DNA of 64,000 bases from Pteria penguin (lineage: Eukaryota; Mollusca; Bivalvia; Pterioida; Pteriidae), in contig CM068587.1 in NCBI GenBank assembly GCA_035048485.1, positions 26,988,534-27,052,533 on the forward strand, given 5' to 3'. The notes beneath the pieces were generated by a model. That model made no database searches. It saw only the letters and a list, made by a program, of their open reading frames with translations, and had not been told where the DNA came from. Shown one piece after another: positions 1 to 10,789 of the stretch (within the stretch, counting starts at the first letter, position 1; each line of letters opens with the position of its first letter). A program made the position numbers and the translations under genes.

Positions 1-344
1 TGAAATTCATTCAAGGTTATGTCTGCATTTTCAAGGACGCAGTAGTAACATGACCGAGAAGCGTTCAGGTGTATTTTTACCACATATGAATGGAACAAAT
101 ACTAACATTGATTCAGTGATATGGCTTTCACCAGAGACACAGACTACTTTCATGAAAGTAGTTCATGTCTTTGGCTATGACCGAAGGTCACACCTGCATT
201 ATCAAGTCCAAAGTAATAACCAAGCTTAAAATTGTGTTGAGACTGTATATTTGCCATTTATGAATGGTTCTTATCTAGAATTCATGACTCTATGAATTCT
301 TCATAAAGGCTCCATTAACTTTAATCCAATGTCAAAATACAAGT

Positions 345-561
345 AAGATCCACAAACAGCATTCGAGATTAGATATCAGGAAGTATAGCTTTACCCAACG
401 AGTTGTGGATCATTGGAACTCATTACCAGAGAAGTTTTAAAAGTAGACTCAATTCGTCATGGAATGTGTCTTTTAAATTTGAGCCAAGTTTTTATGGACC
501 GGAAGCCACCAGTGGAAGACAGAACCAATTAAGAAGAGTCGCAGAAGCAGTAGATGCTTAA
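345..561 (+). mobile_element. Degenerate LINE reverse-transcriptase C-terminal tail
   Basis: The plus strand reads a stretch containing DIRKYSFTQRVVDHWNSLPE, which is typical of the C-terminus of mollusc CR1/L2-like LINE polymerases. It is followed by stops and a second in-frame tail ending GRQNQLRRVAEAVDA. No catalytic domain is present. The same fragment sits at 36625-36841 with one mismatch. The preceding 1-340 has no recognised domain. The span 562-1037 is AT-rich 3' flank of gene A. Confidence 0.6.
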
Positions 562-775
562 TAATGACTTCCTGAACAAGGTAAACGAGGTAAACAAAAT
601 AGTTACTTATTGGAGGTCAATGATTGGGGGAAGGAGGCAACTGAAGCATGCACAAGCTTCTTGTGTTTACTATTTCATGTGGAATATAAGAATAAATAAA
701 ATCACTAAATGTGAATAGTCCAAGAACAAATCATTAAAAAAACCGAAGCTAGAACTATCGTTTTCTGTCAAAGTA

Positions 776-781
776 TTTATT
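776..781 (-). terminator. Candidate poly(A) signal of gene A
   Basis: AATAAA on the minus strand about 260 bases beyond the gene A stop codon. It is conserved at the equivalent place in gene B (37059-37064). No transcript evidence is available, so this is positional inference. Confidence 0.45.
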
Positions 782-969
782 GAGCTCGAATTATCTTCTT
801 ATTTTCCCTGAAAATGAAGAAAACATGTAAATAAATAATCTCTGTGTCAATGAGACCATTATATTTTACTTTTCTTTTATAATTTTATGTCTTACAAAAT
901 GCTATTTTGAGAGTAACATGTAAGAATCAGAAAATAATTAGGATACAGGATTTTGCGCCCATTACAAAA

Positions 970-1083
970 TGACTTCATGATCAGTTAGTATTGGATGGTA
1001 CATACATTTGAGAATGAGGTGGGTAATGACCTCATGATCAGTTAGTATTGGATGGTACATACATTTGACATTGAGGTGGGTAA
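970..1083. repeat. 57-bp tandem duplication at the 3' end of gene A exon 4
   Basis: Two adjacent near-identical 57-bp copies (970-1026 and 1027-1083). Gene B has a single, shorter copy near 37255. The duplicated segment contains the stop codon used by gene A (1038-1040), so the C-terminal tail of A is set by this local rearrangement. Confidence 0.8.
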
Positions 1084-4000
1084 TGAAATAAAACACTGTG
1101 TAATCTTAATCCTTTTGAAAATAAAAATAAAAAGAAACTAATGATTACTTTGAGAAAACATCCAAAGTACGGGTCCCCGGAACATCCGCTGTTACAAACA
1201 CATTTACCCAGGACACAGTGTGCCAGTGATCCGCAGTTACATCCTGGTTTGTAGAGAAATCACACTTTACAATAAACTGAAGAAATCATGACATCTTGAT
1301 AATAATGCTTTTTTGACATATTTTAAAACATTTCGTTTATACATGTACTGTTTGGAAGTTATAATACATCACATTTCGTTTTCTGTTTTGCGCTCGCGCA
1401 TGTGTGTTTTACATATCTGAAATTCCAGAGTAACACATTATATGATAATAGTTTGCCATATTACATATCGAATTTAACCGACCAAAGTTGAATGTGTAAT
1501 ACATTTGTAAGACTTATATTCATCTCATAATACTTCTTACAAACTTCACTTACCTGTGGTAATTGGACTGATAGGTTCTGGACCTCCAATCAACGGATAT
1601 ATGCTATGCACGTGAACATGTACATTTACCGGAGATGGAGAAGGAACGTGAACAACTGGTGGTGGCGGTTTGTTAATTACCACTTTATGATGGTGATGGT
1701 GGTGGTGGTGGTGGTGTACTTTTTTAACAGTAATGACCTGATGTAAAATACGAAAGTCACTGGAGTTATCTCGGAACAATATATCACAGTGGCTATACAG
1801 ATTATTAAATCATCCAAGCTTGTTGTTAGAACTGCTTTCTGATATTTCGAAATGTGAAAAAGGTTTCGGAAATGGAAATGAATTTTTGTGTCGTTTTTAT
1901 TTTGTTTTCTTTCATGAAAATCATAATGTATTACTGATTTAAAGAGTATCATGCAACATATAACAGTTTAAACGGCATTGCCTGGAATAGAATATAATGT
2001 ATATATATACTGTATTTGTCATTTATACTGATCTATTGTGAATCTATTTATTACCTTGCGACGGGAAGGTAGTCTGGCTTTATATTTGGCTAAATATGCC
2101 TTAGCTACAGCATAACTATTACGATGATATCCAACTCGTCTACCATAACCTAAATGCAGGCATAAATTATACCATATAAAAATATTGTATATCCATATAA
2201 GTGTGGTAAATATGATATAATAAACCTCATAAAATGACGATTATCTACACTTGGTTTTACACTCAAAGAAAGATTCAGTGTTAAAATCATGTCGATATTC
2301 TCTTGTACCAAGTATATTGTTAACTGCTATGCATGTAAAAGGAAGAAAACTCGCATGCATTAATGTATCGATATAACTAATATAAAGAAAACAAAAACTT
2401 AGTAATATAATATATCAGTTCTCCTCGAAAGGAAAGGAAAACACATTTGACAGATCTTTATGCCATCACTTGCTACAAACGTGCATACATGTATCGATGA
2501 AAGGAAAAAAGACATTTCGCTAAACTGTATGACAAAAGTCGTCAAGGATATGATGGGCAACGAAGAATAAGCACACAAAAGGACATCATAAAATGCTCGA
2601 TTGTAATGTAGTTGTTGTATGGACTTAAGACACACAATTAAAGTGAGTTAATTGGGCTGGTTGACTGGTGTGCGGGCCCACTTTCCCACTCATCACAAAA
2701 GCAATACAATTAAAGAACACCCGAAGAATTATAATAAATATAAAACATATATACCTTTAATAATCCTCCATAAAGAGAGCAAGGATATATATATATAATT
2801 TAGGGTTGTCAACGAGTACCCAGTTAACCGGTTAACGGTTAACCGTCGAACGAACCGAGTATCGGTTAGTACTCGGTAAAATATTAAAAAAGAAAAACGG
2901 AATGAAGCTGTTATCCTGTTCTGTTCTGTTTGTTTGTTTGTTTTGTTTTGGTTGCTCGACAGAACACTTCCCTCTATGAATGTTTTGACAAGTAATCGAT
3001 ACACTGTCAGGTATTTTCTTCAACCGCCGATGGAAATGAATAAATAAATATTTATATATATCAGAAAAGTCACATTTTCAATATATTTCCGAAAGTGCTT
3101 TCGCTTTATACAAGCTCTTCAGACGGAAATACTTTCTGTACCAAGGAACTCTTATATTTTGTATATGTATATATCGATTGTTTGTATCACTGAACAGGTG
3201 CTCAACTTTAATTACCTTTACCCATAGCTTATTTGTACATGTACTTACACGAGGCTTTGGTTGTAAATACAGTTGGTGTTATTTGAAACCAATTTGGAAA
3301 ACAAAAATGCCGTCTCAAATGTGAAAGGTTTGGAATTACTTCAAACGGACAGCCGATAGTAAAACCAACATTTCCGAGTTAATCTTATCTTTTTTGTTGC
3401 TCTTCCGATCATGTTTAACTCGCAAATGTTGGACTTCTTACTTACATATATATGTATGTACGTGTACAAATCTAGTGCATTATATATGTGTGCGCATTTC
3501 GACAACTAATGCTTCTTCTGTGATGTTCAAGACTAAAACTGTGGAAATCCAAAATGTAAAAACGCGTATCTGAGGAGCAAAGTAATTACCAAAAAAAGAA
3601 CCAATGTAAGGACAGAGCTGTGCATGAGGGGGTGCCCCTAATAACTTACACAATTTTGAAGAAAATTGAAAGAATATATCTCAAATCATTATAAAAAGCA
3701 CGAAAACTTGGTTTGTGTTTACCTTCGGCAACTATAAGTACACCAGCAACGGTATCGACTCAGAGGTGATAACAACTGTCAGAGCATAGTATTATGGGAA
3801 AAAGTTTAATATCAAAGATATATAACAAGATGCAGGATGTTATCTTCTCTGAAATGGTTAACACAAGACCCAATATAATGCTCTCACTGCTTCGTAAGTC
3901 AGGGTGCAACATGGAAGGAAAAGTCTGTCTAAGACCATAAGAGGAGCCCAATACAATTCCAAAGCGATATGTAGTTGTAAAATAAATGTATAATTAATCA

Positions 4001-6629
4001 ACTCCAACGTCTACATTGCTTTTATGAAATAACCAAACAAATACTTCCGGAAATGTTAATATAATAAAGAATACACAGTGACGTGACGTAACAAAATTAT
4101 TTAGTGAATCAAGATTATTACTGCAAAATACAAAATAACTGATTCATTCTCGTATTGCGGCAAAAAACAAACAAACAAAAAAAAAAACAAAAACAAAAAC
4201 AAACAAACAAAACCGCACCATCTGCTAGCCACAGCAATTTTAAGTCCAAAGAAAAGCAGATGACACTAAAATAATCAAAGATCAAAGCACAAAGTTCATT
4301 AAAAAATTGACAAATGATTTGTAAGGAAGAACAACACAAGAAAATAATCCCTACTAATGGTCACTGTGAATATGCACACATAATCGCTAGCTGCTAATTC
4401 TTCAATATAAGGATTACAAATAAATTTAAAAATAGAGCTGCCCAAAAAAAAAAAAATCAACGGGCAAAAGACGTAACAATACTCCTACAGAATCTATCCT
4501 AATATATATGAAGAACAAGGTGTATTCGTAAAATATGAACGCCTCCGGCGGCAACTTAGTCAGTCTAAATTCTTATCCTAAAGCTAGGTCAAACTCCAAT
4601 GTCAGGGTCACAAGGTCAAAATTTATGTATCGACGCAAAGGTCTTATCACAAGGAATATACTTGTGAAATATGAAAACACTATCTCTTACAGTTACAAAA
4701 ATAATAAAATGACTGAAGTTCAAAAGCAAAAAGTTTACAAAGAACTTGACAAATGAATTGACCCTTCCATTTATGTTCGAAAAATTGTCAAATCAGATAC
4801 TTTGCCCCTCGGTCATACCTCGGACAAACATTGAAAATGAATTGTGACGTCACGAAATTCAATAAAAATGCTGCGAAGGGAATATTTCAATTGTAAGGAA
4901 GAACAAGAAAGCAATATCACCCCTACCAACGATTACTGTGAATATGCACACATGAACAGTAGCTGCTTATTCTTCGATGTACGGATTACAAACAAATCCA
5001 GAAATAGAGCTGCCAAAAAACAACTGGCAAAAGACGTAATAATACACATACAGAATCTATCCTTATATATATGACAGCTGTATCAGTAAAAGGTTTTGAC
5101 ACAAGGAATACACATGTGAAATATGAAGGCCCTACCACTTATTACTCAAAAGATATACCAAATGTTAAAATTTTAAAATGTACGTCAAAGGTAATGGTCA
5201 AACTCATGAGGTCAAAAACTATTCTACCGACGGAAAGATCTTCTGTACAAGATATGCTAAAATCTTATTCAATCACGAGCCACGCCATGGTAGTGTTGAC
5301 TATATATACAAGGCAAACGGATGCTATTTTGCTCATTTTATATAGGGTTTCAGTGATCTTTGTGAAAAAGTTGGTAGTTTTGTTGAAAACACAATATTCA
5401 CAATGCTAGTCTAATTCCTTCGATGAACCATGCTAAACAGACTCGGTTCATCAGCCCATGAACTTGGGTCATTGAAGAAGTACCCAGCGTATGGCAAATC
5501 ACATGCGTTGTAATATAAAAAGAGGCTGGGCTTACTCAAGTTCAAGGCCGATGTTCTATAATTGTTTTTACTTGAATGAATGAGTTTATGCATCTTTTAA
5601 TTTTGAGCAATTAAAGAAATTACCTGGACAGATAGAGTATTTTTTTAGCATTCTAGACAAGCACTATATTGCGTGGCGGAAGTACTTTTCCACTTCAGGA
5701 AAAATTCGGTTTGCCAGTTTGATAACGCGGAATTTGATATTTTGTTTTAAAAAAAGAACCTTTTAAAATGCATTGAAAATATAAGGAATGGTTCATTAGA
5801 AATGAACTTCATTCGAGAACCGCTGCGCGGTTCACGTGATTTGTTTGTTTCTCACCCAAATTCATTTCCCATGAACCTAGGAAAAAAGACAGTCATTCCT
5901 TAATTGAATTGAAAGGAAAATGTCTAGTTTAAAACATTCAAACATAATTATTAGGATAAATGTTTGAGGAAGGATTTTTTCCATTTTCAGTGGTTTTTTG
6001 TTAAAAATCTATTAATTTTATCTCAAAACTCCCCAAACGCCAAAGTGCTAACATCGCAGCATTAAGAAAATCACATCTTTTAGAATATTTTCAAATAATT
6101 CATGAGTTTGATGTCCATAAAGATATTTCTCCAATTTTCAGCGAGTTTTGTTAAAATCTATTAGTTTTTCCTCCATAAAATGTTGAATTAAAAGTGCGAA
6201 ATATGTTTAGACTATTATCATTGATTAATTATAATGTCTGTAATATTTGTAAAGTAAGAGAGTTTTCCAAATTTTCATGTTTTAGTTTTAATTGATGAAT
6301 TTTGTCACAAAATTAACCCCAAATGCCCAAACGACTAAAGTAATTACATAGTTATTTATACTGCATTTTTATAAGCTTTTAGAAAATCACACTCTTCAAA
6401 ATTTCCTCTGAAGTGGGGGGGGGGGGAATAAGGTAAAAGTCCATCTTCTGAGTGTATTTTAAACTAAGATTGAATACTAAATCAATTACAAAGTCTTTCA
6501 TCCATATTCATACTTACTGCTGTAACTTCTGTACCCTCTGTATCGTCCCTCACATTTCCTATATACGATACTACAAATAACGATGACAATGGACAGGAAT
6601 AACAGTCGCCGAGAAATCTTGGAGCCCAT
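1038..6629 (-). CDS. Gene A: secreted His-rich protein with C-terminal EGF-like module, 4 exons
   Basis: Exons are 6518-6629, 2055-2149, 1554-1737 and 1038-1243. They total 597 bases (198 residues), with phases 1, 0, 1 and canonical GT/AG borders. Exon 1 has a start codon, a short basic run and a hydrophobic core (LLFLSIVIVICSIV), so a signal peptide, then the Arg/Tyr-rich GRYRGYRSY. Exon 2 is basic and aromatic (GRRVGYHRNSY). Exon 3 has ten consecutive His, then a Pro-rich part and alternating HVHVHVH. Exon 4 has seven Cys in CxCx5Cx4CxCx3Cx7C spacing, ending GDPYFGC, a signature of dumpy-type EGF-like modules. A 45-residue low-complexity tail follows. The protein is predicted secreted; His clusters suggest Zn, Cu or Ni binding (inference). 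I do not recognise a named orthologue. Intron 1 (4.4 kb) is full of repeats. Exon 3 is identical to gene B apart from one His codon. Confidence 0.78.
2440..2800 (-). mobile_element. Penelope-like element 3' UTR remnant
   Basis: Diverged minus-strand copy of the 3' end seen more clearly at 27750-28240 and 62330-62690. Shared landmarks are the CTGTATGACAAAAGTC-like terminus, the stretch before CCCACTTTCCCACTCA, and the AATAATCCTCCAT segment. The duplicate lies near 39540-39760. It lies in gene A intron 1. No coding sequence remains. Confidence 0.5.
2812..3020. repeat. Dispersed repeat with palindromic GGTTAACCGGTTAAC core
   Basis: A 200-bp segment containing TTAACCGGTTAACGGTTAA and a GTTTGTTTGTTTG run is shared with 40925-41170 in unit 2. 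It looks like a nonautonomous transposon remnant. No clear target duplication was found. Confidence 0.45.
3228..3382 (+). pseudogene. Broken copy of a plus-strand Cys-rich exon (unit 1)
   Basis: This is the counterpart of 43006-43266. A pyrimidine-rich acceptor (ending CCCATAG) precedes the exon. Relative to unit 2 there is one extra T early and a four-base excess later, so the frame breaks twice. The downstream part still reads RFGITSNGQPIVKP and then stops. It lies antisense inside gene A intron 1. The source gene is not recognised. Confidence 0.35.
3460..3950. repeat. Dispersed repeat (GTGCGCATTTCGACAA family) with a unit-1-specific segment
   Basis: The stretch GTGCGCATTTCGACAA through AGAGCTGTGCATGAGGG matches a repeat also present at 9609-9955. 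About 300 bases, 3640-3950, are absent from the unit 2 equivalent near 43797, where flanking sequence is joined directly. I see no coding capacity. The next stretch, 3950-4530, is A-rich intronic sequence shared with unit 2. Confidence 0.45.
4540..5240. repeat. Two copies of a bivalve-type GGTCACAAGGTCAAAA dispersed repeat
   Basis: Copies at about 4580-4700 and 5085-5230 share GTCACAAGGTCAAA-like and CACAAGGAATA-like blocks. Unit 2 has the first copy (44395-44510) but has a Penelope-like fragment between the two. Reverse-orientation relatives occur at 35590-35800. They are intronic in gene A and their transposition type is unclear. Confidence 0.5.
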
Positions 6630-6693
6630 GTAAACTTCGGTCTTTCTACTTTTTGAGAAAGTTTTGACAGCCTGTACTGTTCAATGTAGATGG

Positions 6694-6700
6694 TTTTATA
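6694..6700 (-). promoter_or_regulatory. TATA box of gene A
   Basis: TATAAAA on the minus strand, 65 bases before the start codon. This leaves a 5' UTR of about 35 bases if transcription starts 30 bases downstream. The element and its spacing are conserved at gene B (46238-46244). Confidence 0.55.
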
Positions 6701-7107
6701 TGATTATGCATCTCAGGTTATCATAATAAACATGTTATGTTAATGTAATGCCGTTATAAGGAGAAATAACATGCACCGTGTTGAATATTCATAACATTGC
6801 AATCAAGACGGTACACAAAGGTATTTCCGTCTGATTACATGGGTTATACCGCTCTGTTTTAGATCAGGTAATATCTATCTTCTCCGCACTGCTTATGGGT
6901 TTAGCATAACCTTCATAAATTTGACCTGCTTCAGATAACTCATTGTTTACTAGGAGACTATTTATTCCGAAAACCTGAATTATCATGACATTTGAACAAA
7001 CACTTGAATAGATGTTCTGGAAAAACACACAACTACAGTCAGACAAGGTTTAAAGCTCCTCCGATATCATTAGTAGTGGATTAATAAGGCAGGTTAATTA
7101 TCAATAT

Positions 7108-7290
7108 TACACAGGGGCAGGTTTGATATAATGGTTAAACGTTTGGCTTGCTGTGAAAACGATCCGGGTCCGATTCCTCGATAGTGCCACTTTGCTTAAA
7201 AGATTGGTTACTTCCTGCATCCATGTCGCATTATAACTGCCAAATTGCTCAAAAGCGACGTAATACTCCAGTCAACCTAGCAACAAATAT
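7108..7290 (+). mobile_element. Degenerate tRNA-derived SINE
   Basis: The tRNA-like head has decayed A box (TATAATGG) and B box (GGGTCCGATTCC). The conserved 3' domain follows (TTACTTCCTGC, CATGTCGCATTATAACTG, AAGCGACGTAATA). The same insertion is present in unit 2 at 46668-46830, so it predates the duplication. A younger relative lies at 63455. The stretch 7290-8490 shows no gene, only AT-rich sequence matching unit 2 up to about 7945. Confidence 0.7.
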
Positions 7291-8880
7291 CAAAATTATA
7301 CAATTTATACTATTTTAGGTATGCGTTCCTCGTCAGTATAATGCATTTTACTCGTGCTTCGGTACACAGGCGTCACCAGCAGTGCTAATAATAGATTATA
7401 TGAGTATACAAAAAGTAGAGAAGTAAATTGTTTACTCTTCTATTTTCATACTTTATGTTTCCACATATCTTTGCATCAATCGTCGTTACGCACAATTATT
7501 TTTATTGTTTTTTCCTTATATCAACTAAAATCCCGTGATAAGACAGGATAAGTAAATTACATGTTTTTCATACTCTCCCTGCAGACAGAATTCGGTACTG
7601 AACATACTGTGCATAAATTTATCGTCCATTGACCGTCTGTTTCCTGTTTAACAATAGTGCAACATCTCTAAAACCATGTTGATATCATAATTCTTCACGT
7701 ATCATAACATGTTTAATAAATGTACCATAAAACAGGACTGTTTGCAGATGTTAGCTGTATTTTGCCAGCTTAATAAAGAGAGGTAACTCAGTTTATGAAA
7801 AAGGTAAATATTTCTTTTGCAGTGTGGATCTCATAAAATAGACACTTACGTAGATTTTGTTTTTCAAAAGTTATAATACAACCTGTTCAGTGTCAGTGTC
7901 AGTGTTCAGTGTCAGTATTGTGCATGCAGTCTGTATATTCGACATTCATGGCGGACATGACCAGCAAAACAGGAGACGATTCTCCCAAATTCTCGTATTA
8001 GGTACTTTGCTCACCATTTGCTTTATAGAAATCCATGAATGTTCAACATTATACCTTGTTGCTAACACTATAAGTGACATTGCATTAGTGACTTTCGTAT
8101 TTAACATTCGAAGATTCAAAAGATATTTTAATACAGTACGCAAAAATAAATATAAACTTTATTTGAATGATTGAATAACAAATAACAATAAAACGTTAAA
8201 CAACAATTTGTACTGTTCAAATGTTCACCAGCTTACGAGTGAAGTCTTACTTGATCGCACAGAGAGTCATTAGATTAGTAAGTACATTGTTATCATTATA
8301 ACGATTTTAACTTTCAATCCTTGTAAATGATACACCTATTAAAGAAGAGATACATAAAATGTCGTTAAAAATGTAACAATATTTATATCGAAAACTACTC
8401 TTTGTAAACACTATAGATTTTTTTTTATTTTGTTCTTTGTTTGTTTGTTTGTTTGGTTTTTTGTTTTGTTTGTTTGTTTGTTTTATTTTTTACGTTTGGG
8501 ATTGACACAAATAAATTAAATTTAGAACTTCCATATTTGTACTGCATTCCAAAAATGCACAAAAATCCTTACAAACAGCGCTTTATCGCTGGTTCCTCGA
8601 AGTATTCCACAAAATCTGTATCGATGCTACTCACAAAAATATTATCAGAAAATAAATCTGGCCTTCATAGGTATTGCGAAACAATATATTCCAGAAGTGG
8701 AATTAATCAAATGTGGATCCTTAAAAATTCAAAAGAGTTGTTAGAACATCTAAAATCAAAAAGTTTTACAAAAATTCACTCCATCAAGTCTTTTCACTTT
8801 TCAACTCTTTACACAACGATCCCTCATCAGAAATTAAAAGACAGATTAGCGGAAATTATTCAAAATGCATTTACTAGTAA

Positions 8881-8940
8881 GAAAAAAAGAGGAGTTACTG
8901 GCTCAGTTATGTGGCAGAAGTCTCCATGGAGCTATACAAT
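8881..8940 (-). mobile_element. 60-bp insertion of a Penelope-like 3' terminus
   Basis: A 60-base segment interrupts the polymerase reading frame. On the minus strand it reads the terminus containing GACTTCTGCCACATAACTGA and GCCAGTAACTCCTC with a T-rich tail. The intact sequence without it is at 29907. Similar solo termini lie at 10739 and 17721; longer copies ending the same way lie at 27750 and 62620. Confidence 0.75.
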
Positions 8941-9608
8941 AAAAACGGAGCCTCAAATTGAAATATATAGTTATAGGCCATGATAAAACTTACTTTGTTA
9001 GGGAAAATTCTGATTCCAAAAATAAATACACTGAAACAGCTGCCATCCAGATGTTGAACTTTCTTATCCATAACATTTTTGTGGTGTTTGGAGGAATGGT
9101 TTTTCAACAGATTGTCGGTATTCCAATGGGCACTAACTGTGCTCCGCTCCTGACTGACATATTCCTTTCCTCATATAAAAGCTGAATTCATCCAGTCTTT
9201 GCTTTCGCAAGGAATAAAACAATTGGCTCTTGGCTTCAATTTCACTTACAGATATATAGATGACTTGCTTTCATTTAATAATCATTCATTCGCGGATTAC
9301 CTTAGCATCATCTATCCAAGTCAACTGGAGGTCAAAGAAACCACAGATAGTAGTAATTCTACTTCGTAGTTAGATATTATATTGTCTTTCGACATTAATG
9401 GTCAATTGAACACCTCACTCTATGACGATTTCAATTTCGCTATCACAAACTTTCCTTTCATAAGTAGCAACAGTCCATCATCGCCCGCATACGGCGTATT
9501 CATATCTCAGTTAATACGTTATTCCAGAGCATGTTCAAATTACAATGACTTTGTTCTGAGGGCTAGGCGACTTTCAGTTAAGCTGCTCAACCGGGGTTAT
9601 ATATGTGA

Positions 9609-10034
9609 TAAATATAGAACACATATACCTTTTAATTTTGTGCACCATTTGCGCATTTCAACAAGTTATGTCTCTTCAATGATGCTCATGGCTGAATGAT
9701 TGGAATTCTCAAAATATATAAAAACATGAAGAGCAGTGTTAAAACCAAAATGACAGAAAAATGATCCAAAGAATCTATCTAATGACAGAGCTATGCATGA
9801 GGGAGATACTCTTAGTTTTGAGTGATTTACTTAATTTGATAACTGAAAATTTGAAGTATATATATTTAATGTCACTACAAAAGCACTGAAAACTAGACTT
9901 ATGATGCCCTCGGGGACTATCAGTCCACCAGCAGTGACACCGGCCTAGTAGTTATAATAAATATAGAACATATATACCTTTTAATTTTGTGCACCATATG
10001 CCCATTTCGACAAGTTATGTCTCTTCAGTAAGTG
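9609..10034 (+). repeat. Dispersed repeat inserted in Penelope-like element
   Basis: About 425 bases split the element between its reading TATATATGTG and CTAGACTAGC. The insert begins ATAAATATAGAACACATATA and restarts with almost the same words at about 9957, so it holds one full unit of about 350 bases plus a partial second unit. Such head-to-tail organisation suggests a tandem-repeat-bearing nonautonomous element. No terminal inverted repeats were found. Confidence 0.6.
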
Positions 10035-10463
10035 CTAGACTAGCAACGTCACTGAGGAAGTTCTACGGTCGTTACGAGACTCTTATTACTCCATATGATA
10101 TTTCGTTATCCAGACTTTTAAATGATTTTCTGGACTGAGACCGAGTCCGATCATTTTACACAAATTTGACACCTTCTATACTAGAAGGTTACCTACTTTG
10201 ACATCTCCAAATATAAATACATACGGAATTTACATGATTTGACTCTTTCTACTGGTATATGTGACGGGTGTTGCTAGCAAGCAGGAGATGCTCACTTTCC
10301 CCTGGCACCTGATCTCACTCCATCATAGGGGTTCATATATGCTCTTCAAGAAGACATTTTTTGTTATTTTTCACTTGGTTTTCATTTTCACTGATTTTGT
10401 ATATCCTCTGGTTTCATGATTTTTAGACTTATGGTTTGGATTTATCCATCATCTTTACATTCA

Positions 10464-10738
10464 AATCTACGCCAAGATATAGTTCGGAAAATGCATATTA
10501 TTTTTCGCTCAATACCAACACAAGTAGAAATTGACACTACGAAAATTCAAGGTCATTATTTATTTACGACTGTCAATAATCTTTTGGAACACTTTCCAAC
10601 CAAAAATCACAAAAAAATATTATCTATAAGAAATTCAAACATTTGGATAATCCCTTTTCCTGTATACTTGCTGCGGGAATCAGACTGCTTCTTTACAAAA
10701 TAGGTATTGCTGAGGCCTTAAACGAAATATTTATACCT
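10464..10738. repeat. Non-coding segment shared with 48355-48630
   Basis: Sequence starting TCAAATCTACGCCAAGATAT matches unit 2 at 48355 with few changes. It continues to TACTTGCTG and ACAAAATA. No protein domain was recognised. It is the pre-existing flank into which the element ending at 10463 lies. Confidence 0.55.
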
Positions 10739-10789
10739 CCATGGTGACTTTTGCCACATAACTAAGCCAGTAACTACCCTTATTTCTTC
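10739..10789 (+). mobile_element. Approx. 50-bp solo Penelope-like 3' terminus, absent in unit 2
   Basis: The terminus (TGGTGACTTTTGCCACATAA, then GCCAGTAACTACCC) sits between TTTATACCT and GAGTTCC. In unit 2 (48630) these flanks are joined directly. It was therefore inserted after the duplication. Confidence 0.7.

Larger units (their letters stand above)
8493..10463 (+). mobile_element. 5'-truncated Penelope-like element, family 1
   Basis: The fragment encodes the fingers and palm of the polymerase (LPYLYCIPKMHK, TLYTTIPHQKLKDRL, GIPMGTNCAP) and then the YRYIDDLLS catalytic motif in another register. It ends at the family 3' terminus ATCCATCATCTTTACAT. It is interrupted at 8881-8940 by a 60-bp insert and at 9609-10034 by a dispersed repeat, and carries further stops. 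Where the copy at 28766 has a frame-shifting A-run, this copy retains the ancestral register. It is absent from the matching place in unit 2, where the flank before 48355 is different. Confidence 0.8.

Noticed and set aside
6864..7046. 60-codon open frame kept in both units upstream of exon 1 (partner 46420-46602)
   Set aside because: The similarity is what the overall duplication identity predicts; there is no signal peptide, domain or splice context, and it is antisense to nothing known.
7857..8174. 105-codon plus-strand frame
   Set aside because: Part of it is missing from unit 2 and no family pattern or start context is seen.
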